51,270 bases of DNA from Methanomassiliicoccales archaeon UBA280 (lineage in GTDB: Archaea > Thermoplasmatota > Thermoplasmata > SG8-5): contig DAKD01000024.1 of NCBI GenBank assembly GCA_002499085.1, positions 17,210 to 68,479 of the forward strand, given 5' to 3'. Shown piece after piece: positions 28,551 through 37,648 of the stretch. Numbering within the stretch: position 1 is the first letter of the stretch; every line of letters begins with the position of its first letter. The notes beneath the pieces were generated by a model. That model worked only from the letters and a program-made list of their open reading frames with translations, searched no databases and had not been told where the DNA came from. Both the position numbers and the translations under genes were made by a program.

Positions 28551-29811
28551 ATTTCAACGCCTCCGCTGGCTGAAGCTTCATAGCCTTGAAAGTCGGATAC
28601 AACGAGCCGATGATTCCCAGGACCATCACCATTGCAAACGAGAAGAGTGCCAGTTCCAGGCTTATTGTGAAATCCATCTCGGATATGGCTCCTGAACTGC
28701 CTGCTTGGTCAACCCCGGGCCTGCCCCCGAATACGTCTCCCGGGCCTCCGGTGACCGAGGAAGTGACGCTGGACGTCTGAAGCAATGCCGCTGATATGTA
28801 AGGTCCTGCAACTACTGTCAGAATAATGCCGACCACGAATCCTATGGTTGCCAGGGTCATGGATTCCACAATGAATTGGGTGACAATCTTGGAATTCCTG
28901 AAACCCAAGGCCTTGAGAACACCGATCTCCTTCATCCTCTCCCTGGTTACGAGTATCATCACGAACACCATGACCGCGCCTGCAGTTATAAGGGCCACAA
29001 GGGCGCCCAGCTGGCTGTTCGCGGATATCTCCTCGATGCTCGTTCCCAGGTTCCCGAAGTCCATGTCGGCCAGGGCCACCACGTCGTAACCGTCGCCCAG
29101 CGCCGTTTTCAGGCTTTCCACGACCGAGTCCACGTAGCCGACTGACGATGCCGTCACGTACAACATGCTCGGTCCCTCGACAGCGTACGTGTCCTTGAAC
29201 ACCTCGTAGGGGATGATGACGCTTCTGTCGCCGAACATGCTGCCCGTTGTGAAGATGCCTATGACCTCGAAGTACATGCCGTTCAGCTTGATGGTGCTGC
29301 CGACCGAGGCGCCCGTCGTGTTCCGGTAAGCTGAACCGATGTAGGCCACGGCGTCATCCGCATCCGAGGAGACGAACGATCTGCCCGAGAGCAGTTCCAT
29401 GGAACCGCCGCCCATCAGCACCAGGTCCGTGCCCGGAATCTCGCCCAGGACCTGGGTTCCCCTGCCCATGCCCTGCCTGGTGGCAGTGACCGCGGAATTT
29501 TCGGTAGCCATTGCCAATACCTGTACCGTCGCAACATGATCTGTCTGCCTGGCTACGGTGATGACCGACTCGTCGACTGGCGTCGAGGATGCCATGCCCG
29601 GCATCATTCCCCCCCCGTACTCGCCTGCGGGCCTGATAGTGATTGTCGTGTCAAGGTTCTCGGATATGTTCGTGGTCCTCTCGCTTATGCTCCCATTTAC
29701 TATTGTCATCGAGAGGTACACGCATATGCACAGGCTGATGATGAAGATCACCATGATAGTCCTGGATGTGTTCCTGAAAACGTTCTTGACGCTCCTGCTT
29801 ACGGCTGACAT
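28540..29811 (-). CDS. MacB/FtsX-type ABC permease
   Basis: 423 aa with the four-helix MacB plan: one N-terminal helix (RTIMVIFIISLCICVYLSM), a large extracellular domain (residues 45-260), then three C-terminal helices including the FtsX core (TRERMKEIGVLKALGFRNSKI). It ends LYPTFKAMKLQPAEALKYDE, typical of the family. It precedes and overlaps the ATPase. The leader upstream holds mutually exclusive stems (29825-29886). Confidence 0.92.
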   Translation of the reverse strand: MSAVSRSVKNVFRNTSRTIMVIFIISLCICVYLSMTIVNGSISERTTNISENLDTTITIRPAGEYGGGMMPGMASSTPVDESVITVARQTDHVATVQVLAMATENSAVTATRQGMGRGTQVLGEIPGTDLVLMGGGSMELLSGRSFVSSDADDAVAYIGSAYRNTTGASVGSTIKLNGMYFEVIGIFTTGSMFGDRSVIIPYEVFKDTYAVEGPSMLYVTASSVGYVDSVVESLKTALGDGYDVVALADMDFGNLGTSIEEISANSQLGALVALITAGAVMVFVMILVTRERMKEIGVLKALGFRNSKIVTQFIVESMTLATIGFVVGIILTVVAGPYISAALLQTSSVTSSVTGGPGDVFGGRPGVDQAGSSGAISEMDFTISLELALFSFAMVMVLGIIGSLYPTFKAMKLQPAEALKYDE

Positions 29812-29824
29812 GGTTCAATCTCCT

Positions 29825-29886
29825 GCTCCGTCGGCAAAAAAAAGAACGGAGCCCATGATGGGTGAAGGAACTCCAGGCGGCTCCGT
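29825..29886 (-). promoter_or_regulatory. Leader with alternative stem-loops before ABC permease
   Basis: On the minus strand the order is ACGGAGC (29886-29880), GCTCCGT (29852-29846), ACGGAGC (29831-29825), so the middle word can pair with either neighbour but not both. The loop of the start-proximal stem holds eight T residues, and that stem abuts the GGAG before the ATG at 29811. TATA-like words lie near 29936-29960. This could be an attenuator or a translational switch. Confidence 0.45.
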
Positions 29887-30046
29887 CCGGCCTTTGTCGT
29901 CGGTGGGGTTCATGGCTGTGCCAAGGCCCCGAGCATAAATATTGGTTTTCCAAAGTTTATACCAAATTTCACCCAAATCTATGAGTCTGCTCCGGTCCAA
30001 TCTGCGGGTTCGGTCCGCGTGAAGGACTTGCGTTCAAGGCAAGTTA

Positions 30047-30484
30047 TTATTTCAGACCCAGATAGAGCAGGATGGAGAGCGCTATGGAAGTGAATATGTC
30101 GGGCAGGATGGAGAATATCCCCACCCCGAGTACCCTGTAACCAAACAGGTAAGGCAGCAGCGGGTTTGAAAGCGTTGCGTAAAGGAACAGGGAGAAGGTC
30201 ATGATTAACAGGCCGATGGTGAATTCGGATTTCGTCTCCCTATATACCTTGACATAAATTCCTATCAATATGGCTGACAGCGTCATGTTGATCATGGTAA
30301 TGGCAGTCTTGACGCCCAGGTAACGGTCCCGGTCTTGCGGGACGAAGTCCTCGGGCGGCAGTGTGGGATCGTATCCCGGAGGCGGTCTCGGAACCCAGGT
30401 CTGGTCCCGGCTCAGAACAATGCCCACGGCCCCGACTGTCAGAAGCGCTGTGATTATGACTACCAATCCTATTTTCCTGTTCAT
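30047..30484 (-). CDS. Four-helix membrane protein paired with winged-helix regulator
   Basis: 145 aa. One N-terminal helix, a Pro-rich external loop (RPPPGYDPTLPPEDF), then three helices, with YRETKSEFTIGLLIM between them. The protein at 38349-38645 has the same motif (YRKVKSQFTLGLIFF), and both directly follow an ArsR-type regulator gene. Here the start overlaps the regulator's end by ATGA. Family not recognised. A membrane sensor or effector partnered with the regulator is plausible. Confidence 0.8.
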   Translation of the reverse strand: MNRKIGLVVIITALLTVGAVGIVLSRDQTWVPRPPPGYDPTLPPEDFVPQDRDRYLGVKTAITMINMTLSAILIGIYVKVYRETKSEFTIGLLIMTFSLFLYATLSNPLLPYLFGYRVLGVGIFSILPDIFTSIALSILLYLGLK

Positions 30485-30807
30485 TTTTTCACATCCCTAT
30501 TCTCTTTGGTATTTACCTTGTTTTTCCCGATTTTCTCCCAAATCTCCTCGAAAATCGCATAATCGTTTTCCAGCAGCGGGGCGATAAAATACATCCTTCC
30601 GTACTTGGGACCCATTGTGCTGACCAGGTTATTCTTCTCCAGCACATCCATATGATGTCTGATTGTCTTGTAGTCGAGGCCTAGGACTTCTGCTAGCTGG
30701 TTGGCATTCGCGGGCCGGTCCCTGAGATGCTTGATTATCCTGGCGCGGTTCAGGCCGCCCTCGCTGCCGGCGATTATCCACCAGAGCAGCTGTTTGATGG
30801 ACCTCAT
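30481..30807 (-). CDS. ArsR-type winged-helix regulator
   Basis: 108 aa from the ATG at 30807 (MRSIKQLLWW); a longer frame to 30885 exists, but the paralogue at 38960 begins at the equivalent place. The helix-turn-helix is NANQLAEVLGLDYKTIRHHMDVLEKNNLV, followed by a beta wing. No metal-binding cysteines are visible, so the signal is unlikely to be a simple thiol-bound metal. An inverted repeat GGAACAT/ATGTTCC at 30810-30845 lies just upstream and may be its own operator. Confidence 0.88.
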   Translation of the reverse strand: MRSIKQLLWWIIAGSEGGLNRARIIKHLRDRPANANQLAEVLGLDYKTIRHHMDVLEKNNLVSTMGPKYGRMYFIAPLLENDYAIFEEIWEKIGKNKVNTKENRDVKK

Positions 30808-30809
30808 TC

Positions 30810-30845
30810 GGAACATGCAAGGAATAGTGATATTTCTAATGTTCC
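30810..30845 (-). promoter_or_regulatory. Inverted repeat upstream of winged-helix gene
   Basis: GGAACAT (30810-30816) and ATGTTCC (30839-30845) are perfect 7-bp inverted arms 22 nt apart, immediately before the start codon. The spacing of about three helical turns suits two dimers or a looped operator. Confidence 0.4.
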
Positions 30846-30917
30846 CAGAGGAAAAAGGAGGGGCGGCCATGGGCAGCCGCCCCATTGCTTTATATTGTCA
30901 GAAAACAGTTCTGATCA

Positions 30918-31631
30918 TCAGGGGAAGGGAATTCCTCCGGGCCCTCCCTGGCCGCCGTTCATGTCATTCCCCGGCCCGTGCGGTCCGTTGCCAGGGCCGC
31001 GGTTGCCGCATCCGGCCTCCGGGCCCGTGCCCTGTGGCCGGCTCTCGGGCGGCTGCCAGGGCGTGCCATCGCCGAATCCGCGGCCATGCAGCTTTCCACC
31101 CAGGCCGGGCATGACTATGCCGTACTGGTCCAGCATGTCAGCAAGTTCCAGGCGTATCGCCGCGGTATCGTTCAACAGCGGCTCGAGCTGCGCCCTTATG
31201 TCCATCATGTTCATGTCCTGGGCCCAGAGATCCTGAGCCAGCTGCGCTGTCTCGTCGTTCATCGCCCAGAGCTCTGCGAGCTTAGCCTGTATCTCTTCGA
31301 CCTCGGCCTCATCAAGACCGTAGGAGGCCAGGTTCTCCGAGACGAATTCCCGGGCCATTGTTCTCACGGCTTCCCTGATCTCGGTCCTGGTGGAATGGTT
31401 CTCCTGCATGGTGCGCTGCGTTTCCCTGAGGTACTGCATCTGCTCGAACGTGATTAGGAATTGAGGCTCAGCGGTGGAGTTGCCTGTCTCGCCGGCAGCG
31501 TCCGCACCCGTATCTGCCGCTTCCTGGTCCACTGCGGTGTTGTCGGCTTCCTGGGCCATCGCCATGACGCCCATCGCCGATATTGCCAGCACCGCAACCA
31601 GCAAACCGGCCATAGCCATTTTCGATTTCAT
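30918..31631 (-). CDS. Exported helical protein with Gly/Pro-rich tail
   Basis: 237 aa. Signal peptide at residues 1-26 ending AMA-QE. Residues 60-175 are helical with charged repeats (TRTEIREAVRTMAREFVSENLASYGLDE), reminiscent of the periplasmic Spy/CpxP type. The tail is rich in Gly, Pro and Asn with one cysteine. A clear paralogue is at 37649-38254. GGAGG lies before the ATG and a TATA box (CTATAAAATA) near 31684-31693. It lies between the regulator pair and the ABC-2 operon, suggesting an envelope-stress or cofactor-binding role. Confidence 0.8.
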   Translation of the reverse strand: MKSKMAMAGLLVAVLAISAMGVMAMAQEADNTAVDQEAADTGADAAGETGNSTAEPQFLITFEQMQYLRETQRTMQENHSTRTEIREAVRTMAREFVSENLASYGLDEAEVEEIQAKLAELWAMNDETAQLAQDLWAQDMNMMDIRAQLEPLLNDTAAIRLELADMLDQYGIVMPGLGGKLHGRGFGDGTPWQPPESRPQGTGPEAGCGNRGPGNGPHGPGNDMNGGQGGPGGIPFP

Positions 31632-31741
31632 TTTCTTTTTGCCTCCTCGTCGACATCTTTCGACGATGACGTTTAGGGTGCGGGTATTTTATAGCGATTT
31701 TCCAGATTCTCGCCCAAATTGATTCCCAATTGATACAGAAT

Positions 31742-32497
31742 CTATGGATATTCCTTCTCCTTGAACACCATGGCCCCGAGAATCAGCAGGATGCATGTCA
31801 GCCCGGACAGGACGGCCAGGGAAGTGGCGACCGAGGCTCCGTCATAATGCGCCAGTTCCCCGTGATTTATCCATGCCGCCGCAATCGACCTGACGAAATG
31901 CTTGACAGTGTAATGGCTTATCGCCCCCGGAATCGAGCCGACGAAGGCCTCCCAGATGAATGCGTAGAACAGGCTGAAATAAACTGGCTTTGAGAACAGG
32001 GCGCCGACGGCCAGGAACAGGGAGGAATAGGCCAGAGCTCCGAGGACCGATATCGCCGACATCGAGGCCAGAATCCCGAGGGAATCCGCATCAACCCCCT
32101 TCTGGAGGAAGAACGCCAGCCATCCCGCGGCATTCACAAGGAGCATCATTAGAGAGAGGGAAACGGCCAGGGCCAAGTAGTACCCGAGATATGCGATCCT
32201 CCTGTCCAGGGGCGCGGTGATTACCTGCGTGATGCTCCTGTCGTCTATCTCGTTCCTTATCAAGGACGCGCCGTGGATCATTGCAAGTATCGGCATGATG
32301 AAAGACAGGATGATTATGTCCATGAGGTCAGCCCCACCGTCAGTCGCGTCTATGTCCTGCGAACCTGCGTAGCCCATTATCCCGGCGGCCAGAAGCACAA
32401 TAAGCAGGGTGATGAGCCAGCGCCTGTTGAACAGTATCTTCCTGGAGGTGTATTTGAATATCGCCATGACGGGTGAGACAAGTTTTCCGGATAACAT
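31742..32497 (-). CDS. ABC-2 type permease A
   Basis: 251 aa with six membrane helices. The opening FKYTSRKILFNRRWLITLLIVLL and the middle LIRNEIDDRSITQVITAPLDRR are typical ABC-2 permease features. Its ATG is 1 nt after the stop of the preceding ATPase, so the two form a pair. It is the last gene of the seven-gene operon. Substrate unknown. Confidence 0.88.
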   Translation of the reverse strand: MLSGKLVSPVMAIFKYTSRKILFNRRWLITLLIVLLAAGIMGYAGSQDIDATDGGADLMDIIILSFIMPILAMIHGASLIRNEIDDRSITQVITAPLDRRIAYLGYYLALAVSLSLMMLLVNAAGWLAFFLQKGVDADSLGILASMSAISVLGALAYSSLFLAVGALFSKPVYFSLFYAFIWEAFVGSIPGAISHYTVKHFVRSIAAAWINHGELAHYDGASVATSLAVLSGLTCILLILGAMVFKEKEYP

Positions 32498-32498
32498 G

Positions 32499-33458
32499 TC
32501 ACCACCCCACCATGTACTTGAACACGGATTCGAGATTGTCGTCCAGGCTGTACATGCGCTCGATGCTGGCCCCGGTATTCTCCACCAGGGCGGGCATACT
32601 GTCGAAGAACTCGTCCGGGGAGCTGACCTTCACAGTAATGCTGTTCCTGTCGCCGTTGAACCCCACCGATACAGTGTAACTCCCTTCGATGAGGGCCTTG
32701 GCCAGCTCGCTGAGTTTCGCTCCCTCTATCAGGATATTGTGCGGGTGCTGGCTTATCAGGTCCCGTATTTCCGATATCCGGCCTGTGGCAACAGCCCTCC
32801 CTTTGTAGATGAGTGCTATATTATGCGTCATCCGTTCAATGTCATGCAGAACATGGGAGCTCACCACAACTGTGTGGTCATACTCGCGGTGAAGCTTCCC
32901 TATGAGGGTCATGATATCCCGTCGCGAAATCGGGTCCAGGCCGCTCAGCGGCTCGTCCAGGAGCAGGAGTTTCGGATTGTGCAGAAGGGCGCCAGCAATC
33001 TTCAGGCGCTGCTTCATTCCCTTGCTGTACCCGCCCATCTTCCTGTCCATGCTCTTCTCCATCCTGACAATTCCGGAAACCTCGGATATCCTTCCCTCCA
33101 GGGTTCCGGGGTCCATGGCGTGCAGGCCCCCGAGGAACTTCAGGTACTCGCGCCCGGTCATCTCCAGCGGCAGGAACTCGTAGTCGGGGCAGAATCCTAT
33201 TGACGCTAGGTTCCGGGTATTTCCCCAGGGCTTCTGGCCCAGGACACTCAGCTCGCCCGCGTTGGGTTTTATCGTCCCAGTGATGAGTTTGAACAGGGTG
33301 CTTTTTCCCGCGCCGTTCGGGCCCACCAGTCCGGTTATGCCCTCGCTAATGGTGAGGTTCAGGTTGTTGAGGCCTATCACGTCGCCATACCACTTGGATA
33401 GGGAGCTGGCATGTATTATCGGCGGCTTTGTCTGCTCGGGCGGAGATTCCTCATTCAT
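32499..33458 (-). CDS. ABC transporter ATPase A
   Basis: 319 aa from the ATG at 33458, preceded by GGCGGTGGG; an upstream in-frame start at 33524 would overlap the previous gene by 70 nt. Walker A GPNGAGKST, signature YSKGMKQRLKIAGAL, Walker B LLLLDEPLSG. The C-terminal 90 residues form the extra domain common in ABC-2 drug or lipid exporters. It overlaps the previous permease gene by 4 nt (33455-33458). Confidence 0.93.
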   Translation of the reverse strand: MNEESPPEQTKPPIIHASSLSKWYGDVIGLNNLNLTISEGITGLVGPNGAGKSTLFKLITGTIKPNAGELSVLGQKPWGNTRNLASIGFCPDYEFLPLEMTGREYLKFLGGLHAMDPGTLEGRISEVSGIVRMEKSMDRKMGGYSKGMKQRLKIAGALLHNPKLLLLDEPLSGLDPISRRDIMTLIGKLHREYDHTVVVSSHVLHDIERMTHNIALIYKGRAVATGRISEIRDLISQHPHNILIEGAKLSELAKALIEGSYTVSVGFNGDRNSITVKVSSPDEFFDSMPALVENTGASIERMYSLDDNLESVFKYMVGW

Positions 33459-34285
33459 TTTCCCACCGCCTTGTTGCGGATTCTCAGGTACACCAGGGCC
33501 AGCGGGACTGCCGTGAATATGCATATCATGGCGACCAGAAGCCCGCCGCTGACATCGTTCGGTATGCCCAGTCCGTACAGCCAGTCACTGAAATATGCGA
33601 GCAGGCTGCCCGGATCGATCATGCTCCAATTGGCGTCAAACTCGGCGAAAATCGAACCGATAATGCCGAGGACGAAGAATGTCATGAAAGTGCCAATGGC
33701 CGCGAAGGATTTTCTCGCGGTGAAGGAGGATATCATCAGGCTAATCGGGATAAGGAACAGGGTCGTCGCGAGGCCTGCCACGGCTGTCAGGCCGAGAACT
33801 CCGAAACCGCCCAGGTAGTCCGAGCCGTACTGCGTCCCAAGCAATGCCGCAGCCATGATGACCGCAGGCACCAGGCAGAAAAGGGCCATGGCCATGAATA
33901 TTCCTAATATCTTGCCGGCCAGGTAGTCCTCCTTCCTGATGGCTCTGGAGAAGTACAGCACGAAGGAATTGCTCCTCAGATCCTCGGATATCGTGTCGGA
34001 GCAAACCAGGGAAGCTAGCAATACGGTGAATAAGAAAAAGATCTCACTGCCCATCTGCTCGGCCATAGTTTCCCGGTCAAGGCTCTCGTGCGCATTGAGC
34101 GAATTGAATATTATAGGTATCGCCCAGACGCCCAGGTATCCCAGGACCATGAGAAGTATGACCCATTTCGATCTCATCTTCTTCCTGAAAAGCGTGTTCG
34201 AAATCACCAGTATTCTCTCACGCTTGGCGGTGCGCTTCCCTGTCCAGGGTCTGTACCTTATCGGATCAATTCCCGTCCCCGCCAC
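33455..34285 (-). CDS. ABC-2 type permease B
   Basis: 276 aa from a GTG at 34285; the open frame continues to 34390, but that part lies inside the upstream ATPase gene and is probably its shadow. Early residues IDPIRYRPWTGKRTAKRERI precede six membrane helices, with FFLFTVLLASLVCSDTISEDLRSN in the second. No strong ribosome site is seen, so translational coupling with the upstream gene is likely. It pairs with ATPase B. Confidence 0.85.
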   Translation of the reverse strand: MAGTGIDPIRYRPWTGKRTAKRERILVISNTLFRKKMRSKWVILLMVLGYLGVWAIPIIFNSLNAHESLDRETMAEQMGSEIFFLFTVLLASLVCSDTISEDLRSNSFVLYFSRAIRKEDYLAGKILGIFMAMALFCLVPAVIMAAALLGTQYGSDYLGGFGVLGLTAVAGLATTLFLIPISLMISSFTARKSFAAIGTFMTFFVLGIIGSIFAEFDANWSMIDPGSLLAYFSDWLYGLGIPNDVSGGLLVAMICIFTAVPLALVYLRIRNKAVGK

Positions 34286-35216
34286 CCCCGACGGCGTTGA
34301 TGAAGAAATCCTCCAGGCTAGGCTTCTCCGGGTAATATGCTCTGAGCTGGACTCCGCATTGTCCACAAAGCCTGAACACCTCATTGCCATCCCCGGGGTT
34401 GATTATCACCGCTGAGGTCTGGCCGCCCTCTTCCGATACTGACATTACTTCGTAGGAGTTCCTCAATTCCCCGAGGAACGCCTCCACCCGGACCTTTGCC
34501 CCCCTGACTTTCACGACCCTCAGGTTCTCGGTGCCGGCAAGGAGTGTCTCCATGTTGCCCCGGGCCAACATCCTTCCGTCGCCGATTATGATTGCATGGT
34601 CGCTGACCTTCTCCAGGTCGTCGAGAATATGCGTGGATACCAGGATGGACTTGTCGGACTCCCTTATCTTCCCGATTAGATTCAGCATGTCCTCCCTGCC
34701 CTGCGGGTCCATGCCGTTGGTCGGCTCGTCCAGGAACAGGATCTTCGGGTCATGTACGATGGCCTGGGCAAGCTTCACGCGCTGCTTCATCCCAGTGGAA
34801 TAGGATGAAATCGGCCTGTAACGTTCCTCCCCGAGCCCGACGAAGTCCAGCATCTCGTGGCTCCTGGGCACCGAATCCTTCTTTTCCATGCCCGAAATCT
34901 GGCCCATGTACGAGACCAGCTCCACCGCCGTGAAAGAGTCCATCAGGCAGTCATGCTCGGGCATGTAGCCGACCATGTCCCTGACCGCAAGTCCCTGCCA
35001 TCGGGAGTCCAGGCCCATGATGCGTATCTGGCCTCTGTCCGGGAGCAGGAGGCCGAGAGAAGCCTTGATGAACGTTGACTTGCCCGCGCCGTTAGGCCCG
35101 AGCAGGCCCACTATGCCGGGCGGAATGTCCACCGAGAAATCGCTAAGCGCGGTGATGTGGCCGTAGGCGACTGTGACGTTTTTCGAGATGATGGTGGCTG
35201 AAGGTTCCGGGGGCAT
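34266..35216 (-). CDS. ABC transporter ATPase B
   Basis: 316 aa from the ATG at 35216, with GAGGG about 11 nt upstream; a TTG at 35234 would add six residues. Walker A GPNGAGKST, signature YSTGMKQRVKLAQAI, Walker B ILFLDEPTNG and the switch His in LVSTHI. The C-terminal domain is about 95 residues. It overlaps permease B by about 20 nt. With ATPase A it gives two complete transporter pairs in tandem. Confidence 0.92.
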   Translation of the reverse strand: MPPEPSATIISKNVTVAYGHITALSDFSVDIPPGIVGLLGPNGAGKSTFIKASLGLLLPDRGQIRIMGLDSRWQGLAVRDMVGYMPEHDCLMDSFTAVELVSYMGQISGMEKKDSVPRSHEMLDFVGLGEERYRPISSYSTGMKQRVKLAQAIVHDPKILFLDEPTNGMDPQGREDMLNLIGKIRESDKSILVSTHILDDLEKVSDHAIIIGDGRMLARGNMETLLAGTENLRVVKVRGAKVRVEAFLGELRNSYEVMSVSEEGGQTSAVIINPGDGNEVFRLCGQCGVQLRAYYPEKPSLEDFFINAVGGGGDGN

Positions 35217-35271
35217 CCGCGGCCAATCCCTCAATGGACATATTAAGGTTGCCGATGAATGACGTTTTGTC

Positions 35272-35790
35272 TCAGGGCCGGTATTTCGTGATGATGCTGG
35301 GAATTATGGCAATCACAAATACTGCGAGTGCGAGGACTATGATGGCTAGGACTAGATTCAGGGTATCTCCCAATGCCACGGTAAGGTCTTCGCTTGTCTG
35401 GGTTGTTGGAAGTGGGATTCCTCCGACAGATAGAACGGCAGTCACGTTATGAGTGCCGGATTGGGAGGTCCAGATATAATCGAAGGATACGGTTTCCCCA
35501 GCGCCGAGTTCTATAGCGGTGAAATTCTTCACAACCTCGTAATCCAGGTACAGCGACAGTGTGACATTGCTTACCGCAACCGTGGTATTCACGTTCTGGA
35601 TTGTGACTGAAATAGTGACATCTTGGCCCTCGATGGTATCAGAGTTAGAAAACAGTATGTCCGTTATCATAAGCTCTGGCATGGTTCCAAGCATCTGGCC
35701 GCCAGGCCCCTGCTGGGCTGCAGCAAATGGCATCAGCAATATTCCGATAATCACCAACATCGGTGCGATTTTTCCGATTGACTTGTACAT
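35272..35790 (-). CDS. Exported CARDB-like protein with C-terminal anchor
   Basis: 172 aa. Signal peptide at residues 1-25 (LVIIGILLMPFAAA-QQ), one CARDB/Ig-like domain (ITDILFSNSDTIEGQDVTIS, then LGAGETVSFDYIW) and a C-terminal membrane helix (LVLAIIVLALAVFVIAIIP) with a short basic tail. It lies 1 nt after permease C, inside the operon, so it probably is an extracellular accessory of the transporter. Confidence 0.82.
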   Translation of the reverse strand: MYKSIGKIAPMLVIIGILLMPFAAAQQGPGGQMLGTMPELMITDILFSNSDTIEGQDVTISVTIQNVNTTVAVSNVTLSLYLDYEVVKNFTAIELGAGETVSFDYIWTSQSGTHNVTAVLSVGGIPLPTTQTSEDLTVALGDTLNLVLAIIVLALAVFVIAIIPSIITKYRP

Positions 35791-35791
35791 T

Positions 35792-36631
35792 TTATCCCTC
35801 CATTTTCTTTCTATTGGCTATTACAAGACCGGCAACAAAGAATCCGATTGCGTATGCCATCATGACCGCTATTCCCACATAGAAATCCGGGGAGAAACTC
35901 GCGCCCCCGAAGGCAGGGCCGCCGTCGCCCACCTGGCCGGGGCCGAATCCCCCGCTGGAACTGCCAAGCACATCGCCAATCAGGTCTGCGGAATGGGTGA
36001 CCAGGAACCATGGGTCAACATTTCCAACACTGAGCACGGTGGTTATGATAGGCATTATCATCATCAGGGAGAAGAAGCCGACCAGCGTCGAGGTTATGGA
36101 CCGCTTCATCAGTGCGCTGAAAAAGTAGATTATGCTCACAGCACTGGCTGAGTAGATCAAGGCAAGCAGGAAACTTTTCACGAATTCAATGTCTATATCT
36201 CCCATGCCATAAATTTGGGCCATGCCAAGCATCGTGATTAGGTAGTAAATCGCGACAGCCATCCATGTACTGAGGAGTGCGGCAATATACTTGCCCACGA
36301 ATATGGAATTCTGCCTCTGTGGGGTGGGGAACAGGAGCAAGCCAGTGCGATTCTCGAACTCGCTGCAAACTATGTCTCCGGTGAACATGGCCGCCGATAT
36401 CACGATGAGCAGCGAAATGAAGCCCAGATTGGTGCTGGCAAAACCGTTGGCCGTATCCGCGTATTCAACATCCAGCATCGGCGGGACCGCATAGAATATC
36501 AAGGGCAGGACAAGGGCCAGGAGCATGACGATGGGTAATCTCTTTTTCTTCCAGTGCTTCTTCAACTCGAAGGCAACGTTCAGGGAAATATGCCTCATGT
36601 CGGTTGAAACATCTTCTTTGAAGGTACTCAC
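35792..36631 (-). CDS. ABC-2 type permease C
   Basis: 279 aa with six membrane helices. The N-terminal segment NVAFELKKHWKKKRLPIVMLLALVLP and the EFENRTGLLLFPTPQRQ loop are typical of ABC-2 permeases. An external Gly-rich loop (GSSSGGFGPGQVGDGGP) lies before the last helix. The start overlaps the upstream ATPase gene by 4 nt (ATGA). Confidence 0.9.
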   Translation of the reverse strand: MSTFKEDVSTDMRHISLNVAFELKKHWKKKRLPIVMLLALVLPLIFYAVPPMLDVEYADTANGFASTNLGFISLLIVISAAMFTGDIVCSEFENRTGLLLFPTPQRQNSIFVGKYIAALLSTWMAVAIYYLITMLGMAQIYGMGDIDIEFVKSFLLALIYSASAVSIIYFFSALMKRSITSTLVGFFSLMMIMPIITTVLSVGNVDPWFLVTHSADLIGDVLGSSSGGFGPGQVGDGGPAFGGASFSPDFYVGIAVMMAYAIGFFVAGLVIANRKKMEG

Positions 36632-37575
36632 GCGCTCACCCCCTTTTCATCGCTCATCACGGAAACATAGAAATCCTCCAGATTCGCCAGCTCAGGCGCG
36701 AAAGAGGAAATCTTGCAACCGCAAGACATCATCTGAGTTAGAATTGCGTTGCTCGTTTCCGGCTTGCCGTCGAAACCGATTATGATGTCGCCGTTCTTTC
36801 TTGTAACGTTGGATACAGCATCCATGTTTTTCAGCTTGACAATTATTTCCTCCGAAACCGGGGCCAGGAACTTGACCTTGATGGTGGTAACTGCCATTCG
36901 GCCCTGGATGTTCTCCACCGTATCGTACGCAAGTATCTTTGAGCCGTTGAGGAAAATCACCGAGTCGCAGGTCTCGCTGACCTCCTGGAGAAGATGGGAA
37001 CTCAGGAACGTTGTTATGCCGTCCCTCTGGAATTCCTTAATCATCTCCCGGATTTCCCTGATGCCCTTCGGGTCAAGGCCTATCACAGGTTCGTCGAGAA
37101 TGAGGATATCCGGTTCGTGAAGGATGGCATTGGCAATGGCCAGCCGCCTCTGCATACCGGTGGAGAAGGAACCGATCTTCTTGTCCTCCCACTCCTGAAG
37201 TTTCACTTTGGCCAGCACCACCTTGATGCGCTCGTCAATCTTCGCAGGCTCCATGCCCCTTATCTTGCCGAAATAGGTCAGAACATCATGCGGCGTGAGA
37301 TAATCGTAGATGCCTGGCACTTCGATAAGCGCTCCGACGGACTTCAGGGCTTCTTTTGGATTCTTATTCGCGTCAATCCCATTTATGAATGCCTGGCCAG
37401 CGGTAGGCCTGAGCAGATTTGTCAATATCTTGATTGTCGTCGTCTTCCCGGAACCGTTCGGCCCGAGATAGCCGACGATGTCTCCTTTTTTAACATTGAA
37501 AGACACGTTGTCTAGCACCTTGATGCCCTTGACGTATTCCTTGGTGATATTCCTGATTTCGATTGCATTATCCAT
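36628..37575 (-). CDS. ABC transporter ATPase C
   Basis: 315 aa, first gene of the seven-gene operon. Walker A GPNGSGKTT, Q-loop region ALIEVPGIYDYLT, signature FSTGMQRRLAIANAI and Walker B ILILDEPVIG are present, with the C-terminal extra domain. It pairs with permease C by overlap. The operon is preceded by a gene for an exported helical protein with Cys-rich tail. Confidence 0.93.
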   Translation of the reverse strand: MDNAIEIRNITKEYVKGIKVLDNVSFNVKKGDIVGYLGPNGSGKTTTIKILTNLLRPTAGQAFINGIDANKNPKEALKSVGALIEVPGIYDYLTPHDVLTYFGKIRGMEPAKIDERIKVVLAKVKLQEWEDKKIGSFSTGMQRRLAIANAILHEPDILILDEPVIGLDPKGIREIREMIKEFQRDGITTFLSSHLLQEVSETCDSVIFLNGSKILAYDTVENIQGRMAVTTIKVKFLAPVSEEIIVKLKNMDAVSNVTRKNGDIIIGFDGKPETSNAILTQMMSCGCKISSFAPELANLEDFYVSVMSDEKGVSA

Positions 37576-37648
37576 GTTGACACCTCTGAATGATAAAAAT
37601 TGGGACAGCTAGTGGGGCGGCTGTCCTATTTTCATGAAGCTAGATATT

